NCBI GenBank assembly: GCA_947500525.1
Contig: CANMSH010000007.1
Coordinates: forward strand, 1 to 64,000
Reading direction: 5' to 3'
DNA: 64,000 nucleotides
DNA from: an uncultured Flavobacteriaceae bacterium
Lineage (GTDB): Bacteria > Bacteroidota > Bacteroidia > Flavobacteriales > Flavobacteriaceae
Positions within the stretch are counted from its first letter, which is position 1. Each line of letters begins with the position of its first letter. The translations under genes were made by a program, and so were the position numbers. The notes under the pieces were generated by a model. It saw only the letters and a program-made list of their open reading frames with translations, made no database searches and was not told the DNA's origin. Below are positions 1 to 9,234 of the stretch, piece after piece.

Positions 1-1335
1 GGTGTAACAGCTACAGGCACAAATACACCAAGTCAAGGAAGTTATGATGGAACCACATGGACCATTGGAACGATAGACAATGGTAATAATGCAACATTAA
101 CCATTGAGGCTACAGTTGATGCAGGAACAAGTGATGATACTATTACGAATACAGTTACAAATGTAACGGCTGATCAGATAGATAGCAATTTAACACCTGA
201 TGATCCGAGTGAAGATATTGTTGTAGAGAATAATTCTGATCTGGCAATTACCAAGACGGTTGATCAGGCAACACCAGCGGAGGGCGATACGATTTTATAT
301 ACGATTACAGTATCGAATAATGGACCCGCTCAGGCAACCAATGTTAGTGTAGATGATGTGTTGCCAGCAGGTGTTACAGCTACAGGCACAAATACACCTA
401 GTCAAGGAAGTTATGATGGAACCACATGGACCATTGGAACAATAGATAATGGTAATAATGCAACATTAACCATTGAGGCTACCATCGATGTTGGAACTGG
501 AGGTTTGGTGATTACGAATACTGTAACGAATGTTACCTTAGATCAAGTAGATAGTAACATTACAGCTGATGATTTAAGTGAAGATATAACCGTAGAGAAT
601 AATTCTGATTTAGTAATTTCTAAGACAGTAGATGATAGTACTCCAGCAGAGGGCGATACGATCTTGTATACGATTACAGTATCAAATAATGGTCCAGCAA
701 GAGCTACAAATGTTAGTGTGGATGATGTATTGCCAGCAGGTGTTACAGCTACAGGCACAAATACACCTAGTCAAGGAAGTTATGATGGAACTACATGGAC
801 CATTGGAACGATAGACAATGGTAACAACGTAACGTTAACGATTGAAGCTACGGTAGACGTAGGTACTAGTGATGACACAATTACCAATACAGTAACGAAT
901 ATTACCTTAGATCAAGTAGATAGCAATATAACTGCAGATGATTTGAGTGAAGATATTATCGTTGAAAACGAATCAGACTTGGTGATTTCTAAGACCGTTG
1001 ATAACTCAACGCCGTTTGTAGGAGAAACGATTGTATACACCATTACGTTGTTGAATAATGGTCCAGCTCAAGTAACTAACTTAAGTGTAGATGATGTATT
1101 ACCAGCAGGTGTAACAGCAACTGGTACAAATACAGTCACTCAAGGAAGTTACGATGGTACGACATGGACCGTTGGTACAATTGATAGTGGTAATGGTGCT
1201 ACTCTGACAATTGAGGCAACTGTAGATCTAAATGTTGGTGGTACTATGATCACTAATACAGTTACGAATATCGTGCTAGACCAGATAGATAGTAATATTA
1301 CTCCAGATGACCTTGATGAGACCATAGATGCTATT
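1..1335 (+). repeat. Tandem 369-bp coding repeats (DUF11 units)
   Basis: Units begin at about 1, 370, 739 and 1108, each 369 bp (123 codons). The first three are nearly identical in DNA, sharing for example the block that encodes GVTATGTNTPSQGSYDGTTW; the fourth has diverged more. The array continues off the left edge of the window, so copy number is unknown. Such near-identical units can change number by recombination. Confidence 0.9.
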
Positions 1336-4300
1336 GCTGTTTCAGATATTGAAATTACCAAGGCAATTACGAGTACTAGTGCAAGTGGTAATAATGCAAC
1401 ACCTTTTGTGGGAGAGAATATTACGTTCCAATTAACGGTAACTAATGTCGGTCCAAGTATTGCAACGAATGTTGTATTAAATGACCAATTGCCAAGTGGT
1501 TATACCTATGTGTCAGATACAAGTGGTGGTGCATATAATTCTGCAACTGGAGATTGGACACTACCAACAATTGCTGTTGGAGTTACAGAAACAATAGAAA
1601 TTACTGCGGTGGTATTGGCTGCGGGCAATTATGATAACTATGCTGAGATTACAGCAAGTGATAATGAAGATTTTGATTCAGATCCAGATCCTACGCCAGA
1701 TACAGATGCTCCAGTAGAAGATGATGAAGCATTTGTTGAAGTAAATCCGGTTCCAGTTTCAGATATTGAAATAACAAAATCAATAACTAGCACAAGTGCT
1801 AGTGGAGATCCTGCTACGCCATATGTAGGAGAGAACATTACGTTCCAATTAACAGTAACCAATGTAGGGCCAAGTATCGCGACGAATGTTGTGTTGAATG
1901 ATCAATTACCAAGCGGTTATGCTTACGACTCAGATACAAGTGGAGGAACATATAACCCGGCAACTGGTGATTGGACGCTACCGACAATAGCCATTGGTGC
2001 CACTGAAACAATAGAAATTACGGCATTGGTATTAGCTACAGGTAATTATGATAATTATGCTGAAATCACAGCAAGTGATAATATAGATTTAGATTCTAAT
2101 CCAGACCCTACACCGGATACAGATGCGCCGGTAGAAGATGACGAAGCATTCGTAATGGTAGAACCAATAGCAGTATCGGATATTGAAATAACAAAATCAA
2201 TAACGAGTACAAGCGCTAGTGGAGACAATGCTACACCATATGTAGGAGAGAACATTACATTCCAATTAACAGTAACCAATGTAGGGCCAAGTATCGCGAC
2301 GAATGTTGTGTTGAATGATCAATTACCAAGTGGTTATTCATATGTTTCAGATACAAGTGGCGGCGCGTATAACTCAACAACAGGTGATTGGACCTTGTCT
2401 ACAATAGCGATAGGTGCTACAGAAACTATGGAAGTTACTGCATTGGTGTTGGCAACAGGTGATTATGATAATTACGCAGAAATCACAGCAAGTGATAATG
2501 TAGATTTAGATTCCAATCCAGATACTACACCAGATACAGATGCGCCTGTTGAAGATGATGAAGCGTTTGTAGCGGTAGACCCGATTCCAGTTTCAGATGT
2601 AGAATTAACCAAAACAGTTGATAATTTAACTCCATTTGTAGGTACAAACGTTGTATTCACGTTGACAGTTGCAAATAATGGTCCAAGTGAAGCGACCGGA
2701 GTTGAAGTTACAGACTTATTACCAGCTGGATATACATACATTAGTGATGATAGTGGTGGTGCTTACGCAGCGGGTACAGGAATTTGGACAGTGTCTAGTA
2801 TACCAATTGGAACCGCTCAAACTATAAATATTACGGCGTTTGTATTAGCTAATGGTGTTGCTTCAGACTATGACAATTTTGCGCAAGTGACGGCATCAGA
2901 TAATATTGATTTTGATAGTGACCCAGCTGTTGGCTTTGGTGTAGATGATATTGGTGATGGCTTGGCGGATGACGATGAAGATTTTGTGGAAGTTAGACCA
3001 ATTCCAGTTTCGGATTTAAGTATTGAAAAAACAATAAATATAGCAGATCCAATTACGGGAGTTTCAAATCCTACGACGGGTGATGTCATAACTTTTATTG
3101 TAACGGTTACGAACGACGGACCAAGTGATGTGACAGGAGTCGCTGTGGAAGATGTAATTCCTGATGGTTTCGGTAATATTTCCAACATTAGTAATGGAGG
3201 TATATTGACAGGTAATACAATTACTTGGACAGGCTTAAGCATTGCGAATGCAAATAACATTCCTTTAACGTTTGACGCTGAAGTATTAACTACGGGTACG
3301 AATACAACCACAAGCTACTATAACCAAGCTGAAATAACAGCTTCTGATAATGTTGATTTTGATAGTGATTTCAACGAGAGTTTTGGTGTTGATGATGGTG
3401 GTGATGGAATTGCAGATGATGACGAAAGTATTGCTGATAATATCATTGTCAACTTCTTGCCAACAGCATTCGATGACGACGTGTTTGTTGTAGAAAATTC
3501 AAATGACAATCCAATTGCGGTATTAGATGATAATGGTAATGGAGCGGATGATTTCGGTAGGGATGGACCAAGCAGTAATACAATTGTGATTACAACACCA
3601 CCAACCAATGGTACAGCGGTTGTGAATGATAATGGTACACCAACGGATCCAACAGATGATTTTGTAGAATATACGCCAAACCCTGACTTTGTAGGATTTG
3701 ACACACTTATTTATAGAATTGAAGATGGTCAAGGTTTAATAGGTACAACTGTTGGTGATTATTCTTTCGCGACATTAACGATTGAAGTATTGGTAGATAC
3801 TGATGGAGATGGTATACCTGACAGATTTGATATTGACGATGATAATGACGGAATCACAGATATTGTTGAATCAAATGGAATAAATCCTGACGGAGACGAT
3901 GATGGAGATGGTACTCCTAATTTTGAAGATCCTGATTTCTGTACTGTGCCGCTGAATGCTTCTGGAACATGTACTGACTTTGATTTTGACGGTGATGGTC
4001 TTCCAAATCACTTAGATATAGATGCTGATGGTGATGGTATTCCAGATAATGTTGAAGCGCAACCTACTGAAGGTTATGTGACCCCATCAAATATTGATGC
4101 CAACAATAATGGATTGGATGATATTTATGAAACCGCGCAAGGAGGAACAGATATAAATCCAGAAAATACAGACAACGCGGATAGTCCAGATTATTTAGAT
4201 CTTGATAGTGATAATGATAATGTGCCAGATAGTATTGAAGCACATGATGCGAATAGTAATGGTATGATCGATGTTGGTGAAGCAACGAGTTTAGGCTTAG

Positions 4301-5490
4301 ATACAGACCTAGATGGATTAGATGATGGATATGAAGGTGCTGACGTCGATGATAATTTCGATGTGAATGATGATATTGATAGTCCAGCGTTGGATTTAAC
4401 AGATACTGATGGAGATGCTACTGATGCAGATACAACTACTGGAGATGTTGATTATCGTGATACAGATGATGACGGCGACGGAATAGAGACGTTTGATGAG
4501 GACGTTGATGGTAATGGAGATCCATTTGATGATGATTCTGATGGCGATGGACAGCCTAACTATTTGGATATCGATGATGATGGAGACGGTATTTTAACAA
4601 GTCTTGAAACAGATGATGATTTAGACAATGATGGAAATCCAAATTATTTAGATATTGATGCTGATGGAGATGGTATTCCTGATAATGTAGAAGCGCAACC
4701 AACAGATGGATATATTGAGCCAACTGGTTTGGATTCTGATGGAGATGGTCTTGATGATGCGTATGAAACTACGGGAGGTTTAATTCCAGTGAATACAGAT
4801 GGCGAGGATGATCCAGATTATTTAGATGAAGATAGTGACAATGACGGAGTATTGGATTCAATAGAAGGACACGATGCTGACTTTAATGGTATACCAGATG
4901 TAGAATCAATTGGTGTAGATACTGATGGCGATGGTCTTGATGATGGGTTCGAAGGAAGTAATTTAAATGATCCTTTTGATGTGAATGACGAAATTGATGA
5001 TCCGCGATCTAATTTACCAGATTTTGACGCCATAGGTGACTTAACTATAGATGATGATGTAAATTATAGAGATACTGATGATGATAATGACGGTACTCCG
5101 ACATTTGAAGAAGATGCGAATTTAAATGGAGATTGGTCTGATGATGATTGTGATTTCGACACATTCCCAGATTATTTAGATGTGACGCCATGTGATAGGG
5201 TTCCTTCTGGATTCTCACCGAATGATGATGGTAATAATGATGAATTTGTAATCCCGTTAGTATCTAAATTCCCGAACTTCAGATTAGAAGTATATGATCG
5301 TTGGGGAACACGAGTATTCGACTATAGTAATAACAATAGACCGGTGCCACAATGGTGGGATGGTTTCTCTACAGGAAGATTGACCATTAAGAAGGGTGTA
5401 AAAGTACCGGTAGGAACGTATTATTATATTCTTTATTTAAACAAGGATAATGAGAAGCCACGAACTGGCTGGATATATGTAAATTATTAA
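1..5490 (+). CDS. Giant surface adhesin, DUF11 repeats, T9SS type B cargo (5' partial)
   Basis: The reading frame is already open at base 1, so the start and signal peptide lie upstream. About 1830 residues are visible. Order: four DUF11-type repeats of 123 residues (to about base 1335), three of 139 residues (1339-2589), two more divergent DUF11 repeats (to about 3460), one cadherin/Ig-like domain (3460-3795), then a calcium-binding thrombospondin type 3 region rich in DxDxDG motifs (3796-5190). The last 100 residues, from VPSGFSPNDDGNND to GWIYVNY, are a gliding-motility-associated C-terminal domain, the type B sorting signal of the type IX secretion system. By family knowledge such proteins are exported across the outer membrane and displayed on the cell surface, as with SprB of Flavobacterium johnsoniae. 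The adjacent PorP/SprF and OmpA genes fit as its export and anchoring partners. The adhesive role is inferred; the ligand is unknown. Confidence 0.92.
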   Translation, partial: GVTATGTNTPSQGSYDGTTWTIGTIDNGNNATLTIEATVDAGTSDDTITNTVTNVTADQIDSNLTPDDPSEDIVVENNSDLAITKTVDQATPAEGDTILYTITVSNNGPAQATNVSVDDVLPAGVTATGTNTPSQGSYDGTTWTIGTIDNGNNATLTIEATIDVGTGGLVITNTVTNVTLDQVDSNITADDLSEDITVENNSDLVISKTVDDSTPAEGDTILYTITVSNNGPARATNVSVDDVLPAGVTATGTNTPSQGSYDGTTWTIGTIDNGNNVTLTIEATVDVGTSDDTITNTVTNITLDQVDSNITADDLSEDIIVENESDLVISKTVDNSTPFVGETIVYTITLLNNGPAQVTNLSVDDVLPAGVTATGTNTVTQGSYDGTTWTVGTIDSGNGATLTIEATVDLNVGGTMITNTVTNIVLDQIDSNITPDDLDETIDAIAVSDIEITKAITSTSASGNNATPFVGENITFQLTVTNVGPSIATNVVLNDQLPSGYTYVSDTSGGAYNSATGDWTLPTIAVGVTETIEITAVVLAAGNYDNYAEITASDNEDFDSDPDPTPDTDAPVEDDEAFVEVNPVPVSDIEITKSITSTSASGDPATPYVGENITFQLTVTNVGPSIATNVVLNDQLPSGYAYDSDTSGGTYNPATGDWTLPTIAIGATETIEITALVLATGNYDNYAEITASDNIDLDSNPDPTPDTDAPVEDDEAFVMVEPIAVSDIEITKSITSTSASGDNATPYVGENITFQLTVTNVGPSIATNVVLNDQLPSGYSYVSDTSGGAYNSTTGDWTLSTIAIGATETMEVTALVLATGDYDNYAEITASDNVDLDSNPDTTPDTDAPVEDDEAFVAVDPIPVSDVELTKTVDNLTPFVGTNVVFTLTVANNGPSEATGVEVTDLLPAGYTYISDDSGGAYAAGTGIWTVSSIPIGTAQTINITAFVLANGVASDYDNFAQVTASDNIDFDSDPAVGFGVDDIGDGLADDDEDFVEVRPIPVSDLSIEKTINIADPITGVSNPTTGDVITFIVTVTNDGPSDVTGVAVEDVIPDGFGNISNISNGGILTGNTITWTGLSIANANNIPLTFDAEVLTTGTNTTTSYYNQAEITASDNVDFDSDFNESFGVDDGGDGIADDDESIADNIIVNFLPTAFDDDVFVVENSNDNPIAVLDDNGNGADDFGRDGPSSNTIVITTPPTNGTAVVNDNGTPTDPTDDFVEYTPNPDFVGFDTLIYRIEDGQGLIGTTVGDYSFATLTIEVLVDTDGDGIPDRFDIDDDNDGITDIVESNGINPDGDDDGDGTPNFEDPDFCTVPLNASGTCTDFDFDGDGLPNHLDIDADGDGIPDNVEAQPTEGYVTPSNIDANNNGLDDIYETAQGGTDINPENTDNADSPDYLDLDSDNDNVPDSIEAHDANSNGMIDVGEATSLGLDTDLDGLDDGYEGADVDDNFDVNDDIDSPALDLTDTDGDATDADTTTGDVDYRDTDDDGDGIETFDEDVDGNGDPFDDDSDGDGQPNYLDIDDDGDGILTSLETDDDLDNDGNPNYLDIDADGDGIPDNVEAQPTDGYIEPTGLDSDGDGLDDAYETTGGLIPVNTDGEDDPDYLDEDSDNDGVLDSIEGHDADFNGIPDVESIGVDTDGDGLDDGFEGSNLNDPFDVNDEIDDPRSNLPDFDAIGDLTIDDDVNYRDTDDDNDGTPTFEEDANLNGDWSDDDCDFDTFPDYLDVTPCDRVPSGFSPNDDGNNDEFVIPLVSKFPNFRLEVYDRWGTRVFDYSNNNRPVPQWWDGFSTGRLTIKKGVKVPVGTYYYILYLNKDNEKPRTGWIYVNY
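1339..2589 (+). repeat. Three tandem 417-bp coding repeats
   Basis: Three units of 417 bp (139 codons) start near 1339, 1756 and 2173. Each encodes the series SDIEITK, then VGENITFQLTVTNVGPSIAT, then NYAEITASDN, then DAPVEDDEAFV. The second and third units share long identical DNA stretches around 1830-1910 and 2245-2330, which suggests recent duplication or conversion. Confidence 0.88.
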
Positions 5491-5498
5491 ACAATAAA

Positions 5499-5522
5499 AT
5501 GAGGAGCTTATATGCTCCTCAT
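5499..5522 (+). other. Perfect intergenic hairpin between adhesin and porP
   Basis: A perfect 9-bp inverted repeat, ATGAGGAGC and GCTCCTCAT, flanks a 6-nt loop. It sits 8 nt after the adhesin stop and 10 nt before the porP start. A-rich sequence precedes it, but no T-run follows, so it is not a clear intrinsic terminator. It could be a partial terminator, an attenuator or an mRNA-stabilising element that sets the adhesin-to-PorP ratio. Confidence 0.55.
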
Positions 5523-5532
5523 ACGATATATT

Positions 5533-6456
5533 ATGAGTAAAAAAATTATATTTAGTATACTAGCATTTAGTTGTTTTGTTTTGCTAGGCTATAGTCAGCA
5601 GGATCCACAGTATACGCAATATATGTACAATATGAATGTTGTGAATCCGGCATATGCGGGGTCACGCGGTACGTTAAGTATAGGTGTTTTGGGACGTACC
5701 CAATGGGTTGGTATAGATGGAGCTCCAAATACAGCTACGTTATCTATCCATGCTCCCGTGGGTCGAAATTTAGGGGCTGGCTTTTCGGTAATTGCAGATG
5801 AGATAGGTCCAGTAAAGGAGCAGAATATTTATGCAGATATATCGTATACAATTTCTACATCAGAGGAAGGGAGATTGGCTTTTGGATTAAAGGGAGGAGT
5901 TACATTGTTTAATGCGAATTTAGTAGATATAGAGTTACCTCAGAATGATATAGATGATTTGTTTGGGGAGAATTTGAGTAGAACGTTTCCTAATGTAGGA
6001 GCAGGAGCTTATTATTACAATGAGCGTTTTTATGCAGGATTGTCAGTTCCCAATATTTTACAGACGGTACATTTTGAGAAGGGTGGTAATTTTATTACAC
6101 GTGCCGCAGAGGAGACACACTTCTTTTTTACCAGTGGGTATGTTTTTGATTTGTCAGATAATTTAAAGTTCAAGCCATCTACGATGGTTAAGGCCGTATC
6201 TGGAGCTCCTTTATCTGTAGATGTTTCGGCTAATTTTTTGATGAATGATCGCTTAGAGTTAGGGTTGAATTACCGATTAGATGATTCTATAGGAGCGTTG
6301 ATTAATTTTGGAGTGACGCCGAGTTTACGTATTGGCTATGCGTATGATTATACGACGACTAATTTAGGTAATTTCAATAGTGGCACCCATGAGGCCTTTT
6401 TACTATGGGATATAGATTTCTCAAAGAAGAACTTAAAATCACCTAGATTTTTCTAA
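5533..6456 (+). CDS. PorP/SprF family type IX secretion system membrane protein (copy 1)
   Basis: The protein is about 307 residues, typical of PorP/SprF outer-membrane beta-barrels. An N-terminal signal peptide (MSKKIIFSILAFSCFVLLGYSQ) is followed by the family signature QDPQYTQYMYNMNVVNPAYA. The start at 5533 was preferred to the ATG at 5512, which lies inside a hairpin. In F. johnsoniae, SprF is needed for export of the adhesin SprB and related proteins with type B C-terminal domains, so this gene probably serves the adhesin just upstream. Its DNA matches the second copy at 18611-19534 almost perfectly from 5590 to the stop, whereas the signal peptides differ. Glutamate is encoded by GAG in 11 of 12 cases, unlike neighbouring genes that mostly use GAA. 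Confidence 0.93.
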   Translation: MSKKIIFSILAFSCFVLLGYSQQDPQYTQYMYNMNVVNPAYAGSRGTLSIGVLGRTQWVGIDGAPNTATLSIHAPVGRNLGAGFSVIADEIGPVKEQNIYADISYTISTSEEGRLAFGLKGGVTLFNANLVDIELPQNDIDDLFGENLSRTFPNVGAGAYYYNERFYAGLSVPNILQTVHFEKGGNFITRAAEETHFFFTSGYVFDLSDNLKFKPSTMVKAVSGAPLSVDVSANFLMNDRLELGLNYRLDDSIGALINFGVTPSLRIGYAYDYTTTNLGNFNSGTHEAFLLWDIDFSKKNLKSPRFF

Positions 6457-6459
6457 AAA
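5590..6459 (+). repeat. Long direct repeat, copy 1 (mature porP)
   Basis: Bases 5590-6455 match 18668-19533 without gaps (constant offset 13078). I found only two mismatches, at 5796 (A versus G) and 6177 (A versus C), both at silent third positions. The match begins at the signal-peptide cleavage region and ends at the stop codon (TAA here, TAG in copy 2). Confidence 0.95.
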
Positions 6460-6493
6460 TATGGATAGTATACAGCCAAATAAAATGTACAAA

Positions 6494-9061
6494 ATGAGAC
6501 AGTTCGTAACACTAATTTTTGCAATAGTATCATTTACAATTTTTGCTCAAACTTCTCCAGGAGAATATGAGATAAAGTTGTTGAAAGTTAACACTAAGTA
6601 TTCTGATTTTGGAACTACTTTTTTCGGTAAAGATAAAGTCGTTTTTGCTTCACCAAAAGATAACGCAGTAATTACAAGAACTACTTGGGAAGGAAATAAA
6701 CAAGCTTTTTTAGACTTATATATTGGTAAGATTGATGAGAATAATGAAATTGTAGGTAAAAGAAGGATTTTAGGCGATATAAATACAAAGTTTCATGAGA
6801 GTAATGTGTGTTTCACTAAAGATTTGAAAACTGTCTATTATAGCGCTAATAATACCCTGAATAATAAGGCATTAAAAGATTCGACAGGTACTGTAAATAT
6901 TCAATTATATAAAGCCGATGTGGCTCCAAATGGGTCATGGAAAAATATTGTTAAATTACCTTTTAATAATAGTGAATTTTCGACTGGTCATCCCACTTTA
7001 AACATTGATGACACAAAATTATACTTTATTTCTGACCGTCCTGAATCAATAGGTAAAACAGATATCTATGTTGTGGATATAAATGATGATGGAACATATT
7101 CAGAGCCTAAAAATTTAGGCCCAAGAATTAATACTGAAGAAAGAGAAATGTTTCCGTTCATTAGTGATGAAAACATCTTATATTTTTCTTCAAACGGTCT
7201 TCCTGGCTATGGAGAATTAGATGTTTTTGCGAGCAAAATATATGATACTACGGTAGCAGTTCCAATAAATTTGGAAGATCCTGTAAACAGTAAAAAGGAT
7301 GATTTTGCATATATTATTGATGATACTAAATTAAAAGGATTCTTTTCTTCGAATCGAAAAGGAGGAAAAGGAGATGATGATATATATACATTCGTGGCCG
7401 ATCCTGGGATTCAATTTGAATGTAATCAAGTTGTCAATGGTATTACAAGAGACAAAGATACGCAAGAGATATTGCCCGGTACAACAGTAGTTGTTCTTGA
7501 TAGTGATGGAAAAGAACTTTTTACAAAAGTTTCAAGCGAAGAAGATGCTTCATTTAGTTTCGAATTACCATGTGATACGGAATTTAAATTAACAGGAACT
7601 GCGAGCGGATATCTTCAAGAGGAGTTAGAATCAAAAACGGCAAATGATATTGATGTAGATCCATTAGAACTATTCTTAGATTTAGCACCAGAATTAATCG
7701 TTGTGAACGAGAAGATTATGATCAATATAAATACCATTTATTTTGATTTCGATAAGTGGAATATTCGTCCAGATGCTGCCAAAGAATTAGATAAAGTTAT
7801 TGCAGTTATGAAAGAGCATCCTTCGATGGTTATTGAAGGAGGGTCACATACAGATTCTAGAGCGAGAGAGGCCTATAATCAGATTTTATCTGAGAAAAGA
7901 GCCAAAGCAACTGTAGATTATATTATTGCGAGAGGAATTGATCCTAGTCGTTTGACTTCAAAGGGTTACGGCGAAATGCAGCTAGTAAATAACTGCTCAA
8001 GTTTTGTAAAATGTAAAAGAGAGGAACATCAATTAAATCGTCGTACTGAGTTCGTGATAGTGAATGATAATGATCGCTTCGCTTCAAATGCTGCGGGGCT
8101 CGAGAATGTGAAAGTTGATAGAACTATCAATAGAACATATGTTGATCTAAATTCGGTCGTTTCTAACAGAAATGAAACAGTCGTTGAAGCTTCAGAGAGC
8201 ATTTCTACCTTCGAGAGTTCAGAAGGAGAAGTAGTCTCAGTTGAAAGGGTGGATACGAACGATGTTGCGATAGAAAGCCAAAACACTGGTTCTATAGAAA
8301 CAACAACGAAGTTTATTAAAATTGCGCCAATTTATTATGAATTTGACAAGTGGAGTGTATCAAATAAAGAACTGGTGCAACTGGATAAAGTAGTACGTAT
8401 ATTAAGAGATAATCCAGGTCTTGTCATAGAAGTAGGGGCACATACCGATTCTAAAAACAGAGAATCATATAACCAAATTTTTTCTGATAAGAGAGCTAAA
8501 TCGGTAGTTGACTATTTAGTTTCTAAAAGTATAAACGCGAATAGAATTACAGCGAAAGGTTATGGAGAAATGCGATTAGTAAATCGCTGTACAAGTTTCG
8601 TTAAATGTTCAGAAATTGAGCAGCAAGCGAATCGAAGAATTGAATTTATGATTGTATCCGGCAATAATTATCCGAATGGAGACATGATTGATAAAAATGA
8701 TGATAAATTCATAAATACCAACCCCATTTATTTTGATTATGATAAAGCAGATATCCGTAAGGATGCTGAATATGAATTAAAAAGGGTTGCCAATATTTTA
8801 AAGAAAAACCCTGAGATGCGCGTTGAAGCTGGTTCACATTCTGATTCAAATAATCTTGAATCATATAATCAAAAGCTTTCTGAAAGAAGAGCAAGCGCGG
8901 TAAAAAACTATTTGATTTCGAAAGGAATCAGGTCAAATCGGATCGTAAGTAAGGGATACGGTGAGATGCGATTAATCAATAATTGTTCAAGTTTTGTGAA
9001 GTGCACACCTGAGCAGCATCAAGAAAATAGAAGAACAGAATTTAAGATTTTAAAAATGTAA
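6494..9061 (+). CDS. PD40/OmpA-family protein with three tandem OmpA domains
   Basis: A signal peptide (MRQFVTLIFAIVSFTIFAQ) gives the preferred start at 6494; an in-frame ATG at 6461 would put hydrophilic residues before it. Next come WD40/PD40-like beta-propeller repeats (for example LYFISDRPESIGKTDIYVVD and GFFSSNRKGGKGDDDIY), then a carboxypeptidase-regulatory-like beta-sandwich with the motif TQEILPGTTVVVLD. The C-terminal half holds three complete OmpA domains, at about bases 7720-8070, 8315-8660 and 8708-9058. Each has a YFDFDKW-type first strand, an HTDS/HSDS motif and an NRRTEF/NRRIEF motif, the positions that bind meso-diaminopimelate in OmpA. Similar proteins sit next to porP genes in T9SS loci and are thought to tie the outer-membrane machinery to peptidoglycan. 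The module-2 paralogue has only one OmpA domain. Confidence 0.9.
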   Translation: MRQFVTLIFAIVSFTIFAQTSPGEYEIKLLKVNTKYSDFGTTFFGKDKVVFASPKDNAVITRTTWEGNKQAFLDLYIGKIDENNEIVGKRRILGDINTKFHESNVCFTKDLKTVYYSANNTLNNKALKDSTGTVNIQLYKADVAPNGSWKNIVKLPFNNSEFSTGHPTLNIDDTKLYFISDRPESIGKTDIYVVDINDDGTYSEPKNLGPRINTEEREMFPFISDENILYFSSNGLPGYGELDVFASKIYDTTVAVPINLEDPVNSKKDDFAYIIDDTKLKGFFSSNRKGGKGDDDIYTFVADPGIQFECNQVVNGITRDKDTQEILPGTTVVVLDSDGKELFTKVSSEEDASFSFELPCDTEFKLTGTASGYLQEELESKTANDIDVDPLELFLDLAPELIVVNEKIMININTIYFDFDKWNIRPDAAKELDKVIAVMKEHPSMVIEGGSHTDSRAREAYNQILSEKRAKATVDYIIARGIDPSRLTSKGYGEMQLVNNCSSFVKCKREEHQLNRRTEFVIVNDNDRFASNAAGLENVKVDRTINRTYVDLNSVVSNRNETVVEASESISTFESSEGEVVSVERVDTNDVAIESQNTGSIETTTKFIKIAPIYYEFDKWSVSNKELVQLDKVVRILRDNPGLVIEVGAHTDSKNRESYNQIFSDKRAKSVVDYLVSKSINANRITAKGYGEMRLVNRCTSFVKCSEIEQQANRRIEFMIVSGNNYPNGDMIDKNDDKFINTNPIYFDYDKADIRKDAEYELKRVANILKKNPEMRVEAGSHSDSNNLESYNQKLSERRASAVKNYLISKGIRSNRIVSKGYGEMRLINNCSSFVKCTPEQHQENRRTEFKILKM

Positions 9062-9125
9062 AAAATGAATATTTTAAATTAGTGAAAATAATGCTTTTGA
9101 AAAAAAAGGCTTTAACATTTTTTTA

Positions 9126-9133
9126 TATATTTG
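9126..9133 (+). promoter_or_regulatory. Candidate -7 element upstream of the giant adhesin
   Basis: TATATTTG matches the Bacteroidota -7 consensus TAnnTTTG and lies about 100 nt before the 9235 start. The nearest TTTG upstream (9096-9099) is 26 nt away, longer than the usual 19-21 nt, so the promoter assignment is tentative. The rest of 9062-9234 shows no gene. Confidence 0.4.
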
Positions 9134-9234
9134 TAAGATTAGAATGTATTGTCAAAACATACACAAAAAAGGGATAAATGATATAGTTTTATTTTCTGAA
9201 ACTATTAGCCAAAAATATATTAAGTAAACACATT

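Noticed and set aside
1-1335. Regular repeats considered as a CRISPR array
   Set aside because: The period is 369 bp, all units are coding and in frame, and there are no short repeats with unique spacers.
5512-5532. ATG at 5512 as start of porP copy 1
   Set aside because: It lies in the loop and stem of a hairpin and adds seven residues before a complete signal peptide.
9095-9122. GCTTTT...AAAAGGC followed by T-rich sequence as a terminator after the triple-OmpA gene
   Set aside because: The stem is short, AT-rich and needs a bulge. I could not support it.
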